From contig JAIQFN010000001.1 in assembly GCA_020073265.1 (NCBI GenBank), positions 1 through 64,000 of the forward strand: DNA of 64,000 bases. The letters run 5' to 3'. This document shows, piece by piece, positions 27,499 to 37,169 of this stretch. The position numbers and the translations under genes are program-made. Source of the stretch: Terriglobia bacterium. GTDB taxonomy: Bacteria > Acidobacteriota > Terriglobia > Bryobacterales > Bryobacteraceae. Position 1 is the first letter of the stretch. The number at the start of each line of letters is the position of its first letter. Under the pieces are notes generated by a model. The model worked only from the letters and a program-made list of their open reading frames with translations, was not told the origin of the DNA and ran no database searches.

Positions 27499-27848
27499 TG
27501 GCCCGCGTGCAACTCACTCGCATCGCGCACGCGCGCTCGGGCGACAAGGGCGACACCGCCAACGTCGGCCTGATCGCGCTTCGCCCGGAGTTCTACGCGG
27601 TGCTCAGCGAACAGGTGACTGCCCAACGCGTCAAGAAACATTTCGATGGCATTTGTTTGGGCGACGTGGAGCGCTTCGAGCTGCCCAATATCGGCGCTCT
27701 CAACTTCCTGCTGCACGAAAGCCTGGACGGCGGAGGCACCCTGTCACTCAAAGCCGATGCGCAAGGTAAGACCTACAGCGCCGCGCTGTTACGTATGGAG
27801 ATTGAAGTTCCAGATGAACTCCTTTCAAAAGATCCTCTACCAGGTTGA
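27498..27848 (+). CDS. AtuA C-terminal-domain protein, separate gene
   Basis: A 116-residue protein with LTRIAHARSGDKGDTANVGLIALRPEF and FDGICLGDVERFELPNIGALNFLLHESLDGGGTLSLKADAQGKTYSAALLRMEIEVP. This matches the C-terminal domain that is fused to DUF1446 in longer AtuA proteins. The start ATG shares a base with the previous stop (TGATG), and its own end overlaps the next gene by 35 bp, so the three are tightly coupled. It likely forms a complex with the DUF1446 protein. Whether the split or the fusion is ancestral cannot be told here. Confidence 0.85.
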   Translation: MARVQLTRIAHARSGDKGDTANVGLIALRPEFYAVLSEQVTAQRVKKHFDGICLGDVERFELPNIGALNFLLHESLDGGGTLSLKADAQGKTYSAALLRMEIEVPDELLSKDPLPG

Positions 27849-28566
27849 CCGCGGCATCGCGCGCATCACGCTCAACCGCCCTGAGAAGCGCAACGCACTC
27901 AACCCCGAGCTAATCGCGGAACTGAAGGCCGCGCTCGCCGCCACGGATCTTCCGATCGTTCTGTCAGGCGCGGGCGCTGATTTCTGCTCCGGCGCGGACC
28001 TGGGCGGACTCCATGGCATGACGGAAGCGACGGTCATGGACCACATGTCCAGCGCCCGCGCTGTTGCCGACCTGTTCCTCGCCATGCGCCGCCATCCTCG
28101 CCCCATCATCGCCGCGGTGCGTGGTCGCGCTTTGGCCGGCGGCTGCGGACTGGCCACCGCGGCGGACATCATCCTGGCAGCGGAATCGGCGCAGTTCGGC
28201 TACCCGGAAGTGAACATCGGCTTCGTTCCCGCGATGGTGATGGCGATCCTGCGGCGCTCGGTTTCAGAAAAGCGAGCCTTCGAGCTGCTGATCTCGGGCG
28301 AAGTGATCCCGGCGCAAACCGCATTCGACATCGGCATGATCAACCGCGTTGTCGCCGATGACACCTTCGACATCGAAGTGGACTCCTACGCCTCAAAGCT
28401 GGCCTCGAAATCAGCCTCCGCCGTCGCCCTCTCCAAGCGTCTGCTGTATCAAATGGACAGCATGGGATTCGAAGCAGCTCTTGAAGCCGGTGTCGAAGTC
28501 AACGCCATCGCCCGCATGACCGAAGACTACAAGCTCGGCGTCGAGAAATTCGTGAAGAAGCGCTAG
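27814..28566 (+). CDS. Enoyl-CoA hydratase-family protein of the acyl-CoA catabolic cluster
   Basis: A 250-residue crotonase-fold protein: [35 protein letters not shown] (first oxyanion segment), [23 protein letters not shown] (second), and [15 protein letters not shown], in which the second catalytic Glu position is kept while the first is Gly. This pattern suits methylglutaconyl- or isohexenylglutaconyl-type hydratases as well as general ones. I chose the ATG at 27814 because it starts at the conserved N-terminus; it overlaps the upstream gene by 35 bp. It ends 4 bp inside the convergent carboxyltransferase gene. Confidence 0.9.
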   Translation: MNSFQKILYQVDRGIARITLNRPEKRNALNPELIAELKAALAATDLPIVLSGAGADFCSGADLGGLHGMTEATVMDHMSSARAVADLFLAMRRHPRPIIAAVRGRALAGGCGLATAADIILAAESAQFGYPEVNIGFVPAMVMAILRRSVSEKRAFELLISGEVIPAQTAFDIGMINRVVADDTFDIEVDSYASKLASKSASAVALSKRLLYQMDSMGFEAALEAGVEVNAIARMTEDYKLGVEKFVKKR

Positions 28567-30158
28567 TGCCTGAAGACACCGAACTCCATGGTCCCCTCGA
28601 CCGGCCGGTTGTAAGCCGCCGATAGCGATATCGCGATCACCGTGCGTGTATCCCGCGGATCGATGATGCCGTCATCCCAAAGCCGCGCGGTGGCGAAATA
28701 GCAATCCGATTCCCTCTGAATCTGGCTCTCCAGCACAGCGCGCGCGGCCCCTAGCTTCTCCTCGTCCACCGGCAGATTCGACTTGATCAGTGACTCCCGC
28801 TTGATGATGTCCATCACGCCCGCCAGTTGCTGTGCTCCCATCACCGCGATCCGATGATTGGGCCAGGTAAACAGGAACCGTGGCTCGTAGGCCCTGCCGC
28901 ACATGGCGTAATTCCCCGCCCCGTACGATCCACCGATCATGATCGTGATGGCCGGCACCGTCGAATTCGACACCGCGTTGATCAGCTTCGCGCCGTTGCG
29001 AATGATGCCCTGCTCTTCATAGGTCCGGCCCACCATGAAACCGGTGATGTTCTGCAGGAAGATCAGCGGAATGTCCTGCTGATTGCACAGCTCGATGAAC
29101 TGCGCGCCTTTGGCCGAAGACTCCGACATCAGCACGCCGTTGTTCCCCAGAATGCCCACCGGGAAGCCGTGCACCCGCGCGAACCCGGTGAACAGCGTCG
29201 GTCCGTATTCGGGCTTGAACTCCGAGAAGCGCGATCCGTCCACGATGCGCGCGATCACCTCCCGGACGTCGAACGGGACTCGAACATCGGCCGAGGCGAT
29301 CCCCAGCAACTCATCGGCATCGTACAGCGGTTCGTCAAAGTCCGCGCGTTGCGGCGTGGCAGGCTTGGGCCGATTGAAGTGCTCGACGATTTCGCGCGCG
29401 ATGCGTATGCCGTCCACTTCGTCTTCCGCCAGGTAGTCGGAAAGGCCGGAGACGCGTGAATGCATCTCGGCTCCGCCCAGTTCTTCCTCGTTCGAGATTT
29501 CGCCCGTGGCCATCTTCACCAGCGGCGGGCCGGCCAGAAACACCTGCGCCTGATTCTTGACCATGATGACGTAGTCCGACATGCCGGGCAGATAGGCTCC
29601 GCCGGCGGTCGAGCTGCCGAACACCACCGAAATGGTCGGAAGCCGATGCTTCGACCGGCGCGTGATCTCGCGAAAGCCCCGGCCGCCCGGAACGAAAATC
29701 TTGCTTTGCACCGGCAGATCGGCGCCGGCCGATTCAACCAGCAGAATCGCGGGCAGGTGGTTTTCAAGCGCAATGTCGGCCAGCCGCGCGTTCTTCCACA
29801 AACCGGCTTCGCTGGTCGAGCCGCCCTTGGCCGTGGCTTCGTTGGCGCTGATCATGCACTCTCGCCCGCTCACCAGCCCGACGCCGCCGATCACGCGCGC
29901 GCCCGGAGTTTCGTCGATCCCGATCCCGGCCAGCGGCGCGATTTCGAGAAAGTACGAGCCCTCATCCAGCAACAGCTCGACGCGCTCGCGCGGAAGCAGC
30001 TTGCCGCGCTCCAGATGCCTCTGGACGTATTTCTCGCCGCCGCCTTCGGTGGAACGCTTCAGCTCGCCGCGCAGCCGCTCGACGGCCGCCGACATGCTCT
30101 CATAGTTGGCGCGATAGGCGTCGGATTGATGGTCGACGGCAGTTCGTAAAGGTTCCAC
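28563..30158 (-). CDS. Acyl-CoA carboxylase beta (carboxyltransferase) subunit, MccB/AtuC-like
   Basis: Transfers the carboxyl group from carboxybiotin of the alpha subunit to an acyl-CoA. The 531 residues show both carboxyltransferase halves: [19 protein letters not shown] and [18 protein letters not shown] in the first, then [68 protein letters not shown] in the second. This order and text resemble methylcrotonyl-CoA or geranyl-CoA carboxylase beta chains more than propionyl-CoA carboxylase. It starts at GTG 30158, is convergent with the hydratase gene, and its partner alpha subunit is at 23041-24924. The substrate is not decided by sequence alone. Confidence 0.92.
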   Translation of the reverse strand: MEPLRTAVDHQSDAYRANYESMSAAVERLRGELKRSTEGGGEKYVQRHLERGKLLPRERVELLLDEGSYFLEIAPLAGIGIDETPGARVIGGVGLVSGRECMISANEATAKGGSTSEAGLWKNARLADIALENHLPAILLVESAGADLPVQSKIFVPGGRGFREITRRSKHRLPTISVVFGSSTAGGAYLPGMSDYVIMVKNQAQVFLAGPPLVKMATGEISNEEELGGAEMHSRVSGLSDYLAEDEVDGIRIAREIVEHFNRPKPATPQRADFDEPLYDADELLGIASADVRVPFDVREVIARIVDGSRFSEFKPEYGPTLFTGFARVHGFPVGILGNNGVLMSESSAKGAQFIELCNQQDIPLIFLQNITGFMVGRTYEEQGIIRNGAKLINAVSNSTVPAITIMIGGSYGAGNYAMCGRAYEPRFLFTWPNHRIAVMGAQQLAGVMDIIKRESLIKSNLPVDEEKLGAARAVLESQIQRESDCYFATARLWDDGIIDPRDTRTVIAISLSAAYNRPVEGTMEFGVFRH

Positions 30159-30167
30159 GATGATCTA

Positions 30168-32339
30168 ATGAGTATAGCGATGCCTGACGATTCCCCGCTC
30201 CGGGACAAGACCAAGAACCTCGGCGCCTGGTTCCTGGGCCCCAAGGCCGAGAACGCTGAAGTGGAAGAGAAGCTGGTCAGCTTCATTCTGCAGGATTATT
30301 TTCACTGGAGGCGCAATTATTATCCTTCCGACGAGATCGTGATCCCGCAGAGCATGCGCCGCGATCTGGTGGATTGGAACGACGACCTGGCCCAGAAGCT
30401 CGCCGAGATGCTGGCCGGGCTTCGCAAGCATTTCCCGTTTTACAGCCCGCGCTATCTGGCGCACATGATGTCGGATCAGACCATTCCGTCGGTGCTGGGA
30501 TATTTCGCCGGACTGCTCTACAACCCCAACAACGTGACGCCGGAAGCCGCGCCGGTGACCGAGCACTGGGAGTTCGAAGTAGGCCGCGACATCCTGGAGA
30601 TGATGGGCTACAAAGCGCCGCCGGCGCCGGGCGGTCCGCACGAGGCGCGCTCGGAATTCGGATGGGCGCACGTCACCAGCGGCGGCACGGTGGCGAACAT
30701 CGAAGTGTTGTGGGCCGCGCGCAACGCCGCTTACTTCCCACTGGCCGTTCGCAGGGTGGCGTGCGAGCTGGGCGTTCCTTTGGAAGTCGCGCTGCCCGAT
30801 CAGAGCTCCGCGAATCTTCTGGACCTGGACCAGCAGCAATGCCTGGGACTCACTCCCAGCGAGACCATGCATCTGCTGCCGCGGCTGGTGGAGGCGATCC
30901 AACGCCGCCTGGACGTTCCGCCGCGCGTCGCAATTCAAAAAGTTCCGGAACTGCTCGCCGCCAGCGGCTACTGCATCCCGCACAACGGCACCGCCGCCTG
31001 CTATCAGACTCGACCGCCCGCCATCTTCGTCTCCGGCGCCAAGCACTACAGCATTATGAAGGCTGCCGACCTGCTCGGCATCGGGCGCGACAACGTCTTC
31101 CTGGTGGACGTCGACGGCCTGTTCCGCATGGATGTTCGCGATCTGGAAGCCAAGATCAAAACCGCCATCAACCGCGGCCTGCTCCCGATGGCCGTGATCG
31201 CGATCGCCGGCACCACCGAGGAAGGCGCGGTGGACCCGGTGCATGAGGTCCTGGACCTGCGGCACCAATTCGAGGCCGAATCGCGCACCAGTTTTTGGCT
31301 GCATGTGGACGCTGCGTGGTCGGGCTACCTGCGAGCGCTGTTTGCTCCGGATGCAGCCTCCTTGGTGGAGCACGTGGCGACGGTTCGCAAGTTCGTTTCA
31401 CGCGAACTGGATCTGAGCGATGGCGCTTATTCCAAAAAGCTCGAGATCCAGTGGGGCGATCGGGACGTGCTCAGCGCGTTCCTGGCCTTCTCGAAAGCGG
31501 ACTCGATCACGGTGGACCCGCACAAGATGGGCTACGTGCCCTACCCTTGCGGCGTGGTCGCGTTTCGCAACGACCGCGTGCGGCAGTTTCTAGCCGAGGT
31601 GGCGCCGTACCTCGCGCCCACCATTCAGCCGGACGAATCGAAAATCGAGCACGCGCCGCCCACCTCCATCGGGCCGTACATTCTGGAAGGCTCCAAGCCA
31701 GGTGCGGCGGTGGCCGGCGTCTGGCTGTCGCATCGCATGATTCCGCTCAATCGCGACGGCTACGGCGAGATCGTGCGCGCCTCCATCCTGGCCGCCCGAG
31801 AACTTTACGAACGCCTGGTGCACTGGGAACATTGGGCCGCCGCCAACAAGGTGGATGCGACCTTCGAGTTCATGCCGCTCACCCCGCAACCGCCGGACAC
31901 CAACGTGGTGTGTTTTCTGGTGAAGGAAAAGAATCCCGCGTCTCTGGCGCGCATGAACGCGCTGAACCAATGGATCTACGAGCGCTTCACCATCGAGTCA
32001 GAGCACGGACCGGGCGAATACAGCTACTCGCAGCCCTTCTTTTTGTCGCACACGGTGATCAAGTATCCGAGCTACTCGCCGCGTTCGGTGGCGGGGCCGC
32101 TGCACCGTTTCTCGATCGACGCCTCCGAGTATTTCGAGCGCGGGCTGTTCGTGCTGCGCGCCACCATCATGAGCCCGTATATCGTGCTGGCGGAGGAGAC
32201 CGGACGCAAAGGCCGGCCGCTGCTGGCGCAGTTCATCGACCGGCTCGCGGCCAAGGCTGAGGAAGGAATCGTCGAACTCGGGCTTACTTGGTCACCAGGA
32301 ATACCGCAACTTCGGAAAGCAGGTTTGGAAGAAAACTGA
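30168..32339 (+). CDS. PLP-dependent decarboxylase, tyrosine-decarboxylase-like
   Basis: A 723-residue group II amino-acid decarboxylase. The cofactor site is clear: HVDAAWSGY (Asp381 holding the pyridine nitrogen) and SITVDPHKMGYVPYPCG with the Schiff-base Lys453. The N-terminal part (FPFYSPRYLAHMMSDQTIPSVLGYFAGLLYNPNNVTPEAAPVTE, spread over 89-132) and large size resemble bacterial tyrosine decarboxylases, which make tyramine and CO2. The exact substrate cannot be read off. Start ATG 30168, or ATG 30180. It is divergent from the carboxyltransferase gene with only 9 bp between starts, and its end overlaps metW by 56 bp. Confidence 0.87.
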   Translation: MSIAMPDDSPLRDKTKNLGAWFLGPKAENAEVEEKLVSFILQDYFHWRRNYYPSDEIVIPQSMRRDLVDWNDDLAQKLAEMLAGLRKHFPFYSPRYLAHMMSDQTIPSVLGYFAGLLYNPNNVTPEAAPVTEHWEFEVGRDILEMMGYKAPPAPGGPHEARSEFGWAHVTSGGTVANIEVLWAARNAAYFPLAVRRVACELGVPLEVALPDQSSANLLDLDQQQCLGLTPSETMHLLPRLVEAIQRRLDVPPRVAIQKVPELLAASGYCIPHNGTAACYQTRPPAIFVSGAKHYSIMKAADLLGIGRDNVFLVDVDGLFRMDVRDLEAKIKTAINRGLLPMAVIAIAGTTEEGAVDPVHEVLDLRHQFEAESRTSFWLHVDAAWSGYLRALFAPDAASLVEHVATVRKFVSRELDLSDGAYSKKLEIQWGDRDVLSAFLAFSKADSITVDPHKMGYVPYPCGVVAFRNDRVRQFLAEVAPYLAPTIQPDESKIEHAPPTSIGPYILEGSKPGAAVAGVWLSHRMIPLNRDGYGEIVRASILAARELYERLVHWEHWAAANKVDATFEFMPLTPQPPDTNVVCFLVKEKNPASLARMNALNQWIYERFTIESEHGPGEYSYSQPFFLSHTVIKYPSYSPRSVAGPLHRFSIDASEYFERGLFVLRATIMSPYIVLAEETGRKGRPLLAQFIDRLAAKAEEGIVELGLTWSPGIPQLRKAGLEEN

Positions 32340-32892
32340 TCTGACGCGCGCCCTGCAGGAAGATCCGCTTCTCGATGTTCCATTTCTGGGAACGCACCAG
32401 CGCTTCGAAGTCGTGAACGGTCAGGAAATGGATGTTGGGCGAATCGTACCAATCGTGCGGAAACAGTCTGGTCTTGGGCGCGCGGCCGGTGAACAGATGC
32501 GCCAGCCGGACCGTCCAGTGGCCGAAGTTGGGGAAAGCGACGATGGCGCGCCGGCCCACGCGCAGCATCTCGCTCAGCACTTTGAGCGGCGCGCGGGACT
32601 CCTGCAGGGTCTGGCTGAGAATCACGTAGTCGAAGGCCTGATCCGGCAGGTCGGCCAGCGCTTCCTCGATATCGCTGTGGAAGACGGACACACCGCGCGC
32701 GATGGCTTGCTGGACCTTGGGTCCCGAAATCTCCACCCCGCGGGCGTCCACGTGTTTGTGTTCGGCCAGCCAGGCCAGCAGCTCTCCCTCGCCGCAGCCC
32801 AGGTCCAGGATTTTGGTGTTGGGTTCGACGATTTCACTGATGATCGCGTAGTCGCTGCGGCCGAGGAGCGTGCGAACGAAGGCTTGGGCCAC
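32284..32892 (-). CDS. metW: Methionine biosynthesis protein MetW
   Basis: A 202-residue SAM-methyltransferase-fold protein with ILDLGCGEGELLAWLAE (SAM loop) and the MetW-specific run SQTLQESRAPLKVLSEMLRVGRRAIVAFPNFGHW (spread over about 94-127), then FPHDWYDSPNIHFLTVHDFEAL. MetW works with MetX in O-acylhomoserine synthesis in many bacteria, its exact reaction being unclear. It starts at GTG 32892, directly after the metX stop TAG (32893-32895) with no gap, so the pair is one translational unit. Its end overlaps the convergent decarboxylase gene. Confidence 0.95.
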   Translation of the reverse strand: MAQAFVRTLLGRSDYAIISEIVEPNTKILDLGCGEGELLAWLAEHKHVDARGVEISGPKVQQAIARGVSVFHSDIEEALADLPDQAFDYVILSQTLQESRAPLKVLSEMLRVGRRAIVAFPNFGHWTVRLAHLFTGRAPKTRLFPHDWYDSPNIHFLTVHDFEALVRSQKWNIEKRIFLQGARQISFLPNLLSEVAVFLVTK

Positions 32893-33975
32893 CTAGGCCC
32901 GCTCCCGGAAGGTGCTGGCTAAGAAGCCGCGAACCAGTTCCGCTTGCTCGGCGACGGTCACCAGGAACGCGTCGTGGCCGTAGTTGGAGGGCAGCTCGCA
33001 GTAGGCCACGTCGCAATTTCGGCCCCGCAGCGCCCGCACGATTTCGAGCGACTGGTAGCTCGGATACAGCCAGTCGGAAGTGAAGCTGATCACCAGAAAA
33101 CGCGACTTTACGTTTTCAAACGCCGAGCTGAGAGAATTGCGCTCGGCCGTGAGATCGTAGTAGTCCATGGCCTTGGTGATGTACAGGTAGGAATTGGCGT
33201 CGAACCGGTCGACGAACTGGCTGCCTCGATAACGCAGGTAGCTCTCCACCTCGAATTGATTCTGATCGTGCAGGCGTCGCCCGAACTTCTCGCGCATGGA
33301 CTGGTCGCTCATGTAGGTGATATGTCCGACCATGCGCGCCACCGCCAATCCGCGAGCGGGCGGGCGCTTACCGTAGTAATTTCCTTCGTTCCAGTCTGGA
33401 TCAGCCATGATGGCCTGCCGTCCGACCTCGTTGAAGGCGATCTGCTGCGGACTGTGCCGCGCGGTGCCGGCGATGGGGATGGCGGCCGCGACGGATTCCG
33501 GATAGGCCACGGCCCATTCGAGCGCCTGCATGGCGCCCATCGACCCGCCCGACACCGCCAGCAGCCTCTGGATGCCCAGGTGATTCACCAGCATCTTCTG
33601 CAGCCGCACCATGTCGGGAATCGTGACGGGCGGAAACGTCATACCGTACGGACATCCAGTGGCGGGATTGACGGAGCTGGGTCCGGAGGTGCCGCGGCAG
33701 CCGCTCAGCACGTTAGAACAAATCACGAAGTACTTGTCGGTGTCGAAGCCTTTGCCCGGCCCGATCATGTTGTCCCACCAGCCCAGGCCGCCCGATTCCT
33801 GGTCGGTCCCGGCGGCGTGGGCGTCGCCTGAAAAGGCGTGCAGGATCAGAATGGCGTTGCTCTTGGCGGCGTTCAGCTCGCCATATGTTTCGTAGGCCAC
33901 CTGGACGGGTTCGAGCGTCATCCCGCCGTCCAGGGGAATCGAGTCGAACCGGGCCAACTGTGTCTCCGTGATCAT
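32893..33975 (-). CDS. metX: Homoserine O-acyltransferase MetX
   Basis: Acylates homoserine (acetyl- or succinyl-CoA as donor) in the first committed step of methionine synthesis. The 360-residue alpha/beta hydrolase has [12 protein letters not shown] near residue 46, the nucleophile elbow [14 protein letters not shown] with Ser145, the [15 protein letters not shown] segment, the acidic residue in SFTSDWLYP, and the catalytic His in [10 protein letters not shown]. The ATG at 33975 starts at the conserved MITETQ; a TTG at 33990 is possible. A minus-strand TACAAT at 34052-34047 may be its -10. No SAM riboswitch fold is seen in the short leader. Confidence 0.95.
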   Translation of the reverse strand: MITETQLARFDSIPLDGGMTLEPVQVAYETYGELNAAKSNAILILHAFSGDAHAAGTDQESGGLGWWDNMIGPGKGFDTDKYFVICSNVLSGCRGTSGPSSVNPATGCPYGMTFPPVTIPDMVRLQKMLVNHLGIQRLLAVSGGSMGAMQALEWAVAYPESVAAAIPIAGTARHSPQQIAFNEVGRQAIMADPDWNEGNYYGKRPPARGLAVARMVGHITYMSDQSMREKFGRRLHDQNQFEVESYLRYRGSQFVDRFDANSYLYITKAMDYYDLTAERNSLSSAFENVKSRFLVISFTSDWLYPSYQSLEIVRALRGRNCDVAYCELPSNYGHDAFLVTVAEQAELVRGFLASTFRERA

Positions 33976-34170
33976 TGCTATGGCATACAACCTCGCCGGC
34001 GGCGCGGCGTCGAAGACAAGCGGCCGAGGCTGGTTGGGATACTCTCATTGTAGTCTCCGGAGGGCCAACAGCGCAGGCCGGCCTAGTACCGTTCGAAGCC
34101 CGGCCCAGTCCCGCCGCCGCTTGCGCCAGACGCGCTTTTCGCGCGATAATTCGCGAGTAGCCTCACGAGT

Positions 34171-36048
34171 ATGGCCAGCCGAAGTGTCTTCCACTACGAA
34201 TTGCTCGAACCGATCGGCGCCGGAGGCATGGGCGAAGTCTTCAAAGCCCAGGACAAACGGCTGCACCGTTTCGTCGCGATCAAGGTGCTGGCGCGGGGCA
34301 AGTCCGGCGATCCGGAGCGGCGCAAGAGGTTCATTCAGGAGGCCCAGTCTGCGTCCGCGCTGAGCCATCCCAACATCATCACCATTCACGACATCTTCGA
34401 CGAAGACGACACGTCGTTCATCGTCATGGAATACGTGTCGGGCCGGACGCTGCTGGACCTGATTCCGCCCATGGGCCTGCGTGTCGGCCAGGTGCTGCAG
34501 TATTCAACCCAGATGGCGGATGCGCTCAGTGTGGCGCATGCCGCCGGGATCATTCATCGCGACTTCAAGCCCGCCAACGTGATGGTCACCGGCTCCGGGT
34601 TGGTCAAGATCCTCGACTTCGGCCTCGCTAAGCTGACCGATCCGTCCTCGATGCTCAACATGACCGCCGCGGCGGGCGCGGCCACCAACGGCGTTCCGAG
34701 AGGACTCCAGGATCAGGTCACCCTGACCAACGTGCCGCTCACGATGGAAGGCTCCATCCTGGGGACGGTCAACTACATGTCTCCCGAGCAGGCTGAAGGC
34801 CGGCGAGTGGACGCGCGCTCGGATATCTTTTCGTTCGGCGCGGTGCTGTATGAAATGGTGACCGGCCGGCGGGCCTTCCAGGGGGATTCGGACATCTCGA
34901 CGTTGTCCTCGGTGTTGCGCGATGAGGTGCGGCCCATAGCTGAACTGGCTCCCGACGTTCCGCACGAGCTGGAAGACATCATCCGGGGGTGCCTGCGCAA
35001 GGATCCGAACGCGCGCTGGCAGTCCATGAAGGAAGTCGAGATGGGGCTCAGCGGTCTGAAGCGCCGCTCGGATGCCGGTGTTCTGCATGCGCGGCCAGTG
35101 GCGCCGGTCTCGACAGCGCCGGTGTCGACTCCGCCTGCCCCGGCTGCTCCTGCGCCGGCTGCGGCTGTGAAGGTGAGTGTCCCAAAGGTGCAGGCTGTCG
35201 CCTCGAGTCCTTCGAAGAAAATTTCGAACAAAATTCTGATCGCCGGCGCGGCCGCGGTCGCGTTGCTGTTGGCCGTGGGCGCGGGCTGGTGGTGGATCGC
35301 GCATCGCCGCACCGTCGCGGCGCAGGTCGCGCAACAAGTGGCAGCTCCGGTGGTTTCGCCCCAACCTGAATCAGTTCCACCTGCGGTGGTTCCGCCTGCC
35401 GCTGCTCCCACGGCATCCGAGCCGCAGGCCTCCACGCCCAGCGAACCAAGCGTGGGCAAGCGCCCGCTGCCTGCCGCATCCACTCCGGCGCCCGCTCCGG
35501 CTCCAGTGCCGCCTCTCGTTCCCCGCGAGATTCCACCGGCCGCCACCAAGGCTCCCGTTCAGCCAGTGCTTCCTCCCGTGGTTTCCCAGCCGCCGCCACC
35601 CAAGGTTGAGCCGCAGCATGTTCCGGCAGACGTGGTTGCGGTGACGGTGAAGGACGGGCTGCCTTTTCGGATCGCGCTGGCGGAGGATGTTCCAGCCACT
35701 GCACAAGGTGGACAGGCACTGACTTTCCGCGTGCTCGAAGATGTGAAAGTGGGCGACAAGCTGGTGATCCCTCGGGGAGCCGCTGTTACCGGATCGATCG
35801 CCAGCGAAGGAACCAAGAAACGGTTCATGGGAATCGGCGGCAAGATGACCTTCCAACTGAATTCGACCGAGAGCGTGGATGGGCAGAAACTTCGCGTGCG
35901 CGCCGCGGCCGGCGGCAAAGCCGATGGCCAGATCAGCCGGCCCATCGATACGGGCAAATACGCGAAGTCCAAGGACCTGGCAGCCGCGCGGGGAACTGAT
36001 TACGTTGCGTACGTGGACGGCGAGCAAACCGTCTCAGTGCACAAGTAA
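34171..36048 (+). CDS. Membrane-anchored serine/threonine protein kinase
   Basis: A 625-residue bacterial Hanks-type kinase. The kinase domain (8-275) has the glycine loop GAGGMG (16-21), VAIKV with Lys38, IIHRDFKPANVM (catalytic Asp141; the usual Leu after HRD is Phe), ILDFGLAKL (Mg-binding Asp159) and NYMSPEQAEGRRVDARSDIFSFG. After an Ala/Pro linker comes one membrane helix (about 353-372), a long Pro/Ala region, and a C-terminal extracytoplasmic beta domain (about 490-625: LTFRVLEDVKVGDKLVIPRGAAVTGSI). No PASTA domain. The outer domain probably senses a ligand. A GATAAT (34144-34149) lies upstream. Confidence 0.92.
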   Translation: MASRSVFHYELLEPIGAGGMGEVFKAQDKRLHRFVAIKVLARGKSGDPERRKRFIQEAQSASALSHPNIITIHDIFDEDDTSFIVMEYVSGRTLLDLIPPMGLRVGQVLQYSTQMADALSVAHAAGIIHRDFKPANVMVTGSGLVKILDFGLAKLTDPSSMLNMTAAAGAATNGVPRGLQDQVTLTNVPLTMEGSILGTVNYMSPEQAEGRRVDARSDIFSFGAVLYEMVTGRRAFQGDSDISTLSSVLRDEVRPIAELAPDVPHELEDIIRGCLRKDPNARWQSMKEVEMGLSGLKRRSDAGVLHARPVAPVSTAPVSTPPAPAAPAPAAAVKVSVPKVQAVASSPSKKISNKILIAGAAAVALLLAVGAGWWWIAHRRTVAAQVAQQVAAPVVSPQPESVPPAVVPPAAAPTASEPQASTPSEPSVGKRPLPAASTPAPAPAPVPPLVPREIPPAATKAPVQPVLPPVVSQPPPPKVEPQHVPADVVAVTVKDGLPFRIALAEDVPATAQGGQALTFRVLEDVKVGDKLVIPRGAAVTGSIASEGTKKRFMGIGGKMTFQLNSTESVDGQKLRVRAAAGGKADGQISRPIDTGKYAKSKDLAAARGTDYVAYVDGEQTVSVHK

Positions 36049-36059
36049 CACCTTTCCAG

Positions 36060-36105
36060 GCGTTCGCATGAGTGCGAACGCGGCACGCATTAGTGCGTGC
36101 GCCAC
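36060..36105 (-). repeat. Double-hairpin REP-like element, copy 4 (perfect, inverted)
   Basis: Read on the minus strand: GTGGC, GCACGCA, loop CTAA, TGCGTGC, C, GCGTTCGCA, loop CTCA, TGCGAACGC. Both stems are perfect, with the G/C version of the second stem also seen in copy 1. It fills most of the 62-bp gap between the kinase stop (36048) and the convergent oxidoreductase stop (36111), a good position for a two-way terminator. Confidence 0.9.
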
Positions 36106-36110
36106 GAACA

Positions 36111-37166
36111 CTACCGGAAGTCTTCTTGCAGCTTGTCCAACACGGCCGAACCCGGGCAGAGCTTCTGGTAGGGGACGCGGATCAGCGGCACGTCAGGGGA
36201 ATGATTCATTTCGTGCATGTCGGGAACGCTTTCGTCGACATACAGCAGACCCGTGACCACTTCACCCTTGCCCTGGTGCTCCTCCAGGTAAGCGATCACC
36301 TTCTCGCGGTCGGTGGGGTCGTAGTTCGCCGGAACCCCTTTGAACAGAATCGCGCTGCCGTCGTGCATGGTGACGCTGACGGCGCCGTTCTTGCCGATGT
36401 GCGCCAGGATCTCGCTGGCCGGCGGAACGAAGTCGGCTTCGATGGCCTTCAGTTCATGCTGGCGCGTGTACAGATAGCTCTTGGTGGAGCCGTCATGATC
36501 GTTAAAGGTCACGCAGGGCGAAATAACGTCCAGCAGCGCGAATCCGCGATGCGCGATGGCGGCCTTCAGAATGGGCACCAGTTGGTCCTTGTCGCCTGAG
36601 AAACTGCGCGCGATGAAGGTTGCGCCGAGGCTCAAGCCCAGCATCACCGGATCAATGGGCGCCATGCGGTTCTTCTCGCCCTTCTTGCTCTTGGTCCCGA
36701 TGTCGGCGGAGGCCGAGAACTGGCCCTTGGTCAATCCATACACGCCGTTGTTCTCGATAACGTACACCAGCTTGACGTTGCGGCGGATGGCGTGGCACAT
36801 GTGGCCCAGGCCGATGGAAAGCGAATCGCCGTCGCCAGAGATGCCGATGTAGATCAACTCGCGGTTGGCGGCGTTGGCGCCGGTGGCGATGGGCGGCATG
36901 CGTCCGTGGGCGGAGTTGAAGCCGTGCGCGCCGTTTACGAAATAGGTGGGCGTCTTAGAAGAGCAGCCGATGCCGCTCAGCTTGGCGATCATGTGCGGCT
37001 GCACGGAGATCTCCCACAGCGCGCGAACCAGCGCGGCGGTGATGGAATCGTGCCCGCATCCGGCGCACAGCGTCGACATGGCGCCTTCATAGTCGCGAAT
37101 CGTCAGCCCGAGCTCGTTGCGCTGCAGGCTGGGGTGAGTGGCGATCGGTTTCGCGATGGATGGCAT
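36111..37166 (-). CDS. korB: 2-oxoacid:ferredoxin oxidoreductase beta subunit
   Basis: With the alpha subunit it decarboxylates a 2-oxoacid (2-oxoglutarate or pyruvate) with CoA and reduces ferredoxin. The 351 residues include LCAGCGHDSI (Cys34 and Cys37) and GIGCSS (Cys68), which help bind a 4Fe-4S cluster, and the thiamine diphosphate motif ISGDGDSLSIGLGHM (GDGD 111-114) with IENNGVYGLTKGQ. The text is closest to KorB-type 2-oxoglutarate enzymes, although substrate range is hard to fix. It lies 3 bp after korA and is the last gene of the operon. Confidence 0.9.
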   Translation of the reverse strand: MPSIAKPIATHPSLQRNELGLTIRDYEGAMSTLCAGCGHDSITAALVRALWEISVQPHMIAKLSGIGCSSKTPTYFVNGAHGFNSAHGRMPPIATGANAANRELIYIGISGDGDSLSIGLGHMCHAIRRNVKLVYVIENNGVYGLTKGQFSASADIGTKSKKGEKNRMAPIDPVMLGLSLGATFIARSFSGDKDQLVPILKAAIAHRGFALLDVISPCVTFNDHDGSTKSYLYTRQHELKAIEADFVPPASEILAHIGKNGAVSVTMHDGSAILFKGVPANYDPTDREKVIAYLEEHQGKGEVVTGLLYVDESVPDMHEMNHSPDVPLIRVPYQKLCPGSAVLDKLQEDFR

Positions 37167-37169
37167 GTT

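Noticed and set aside
33976-34046. SAM riboswitch before metX
   Set aside because: The leader is too short and shows none of the conserved SAM-I or SAM-II cores that I could align.
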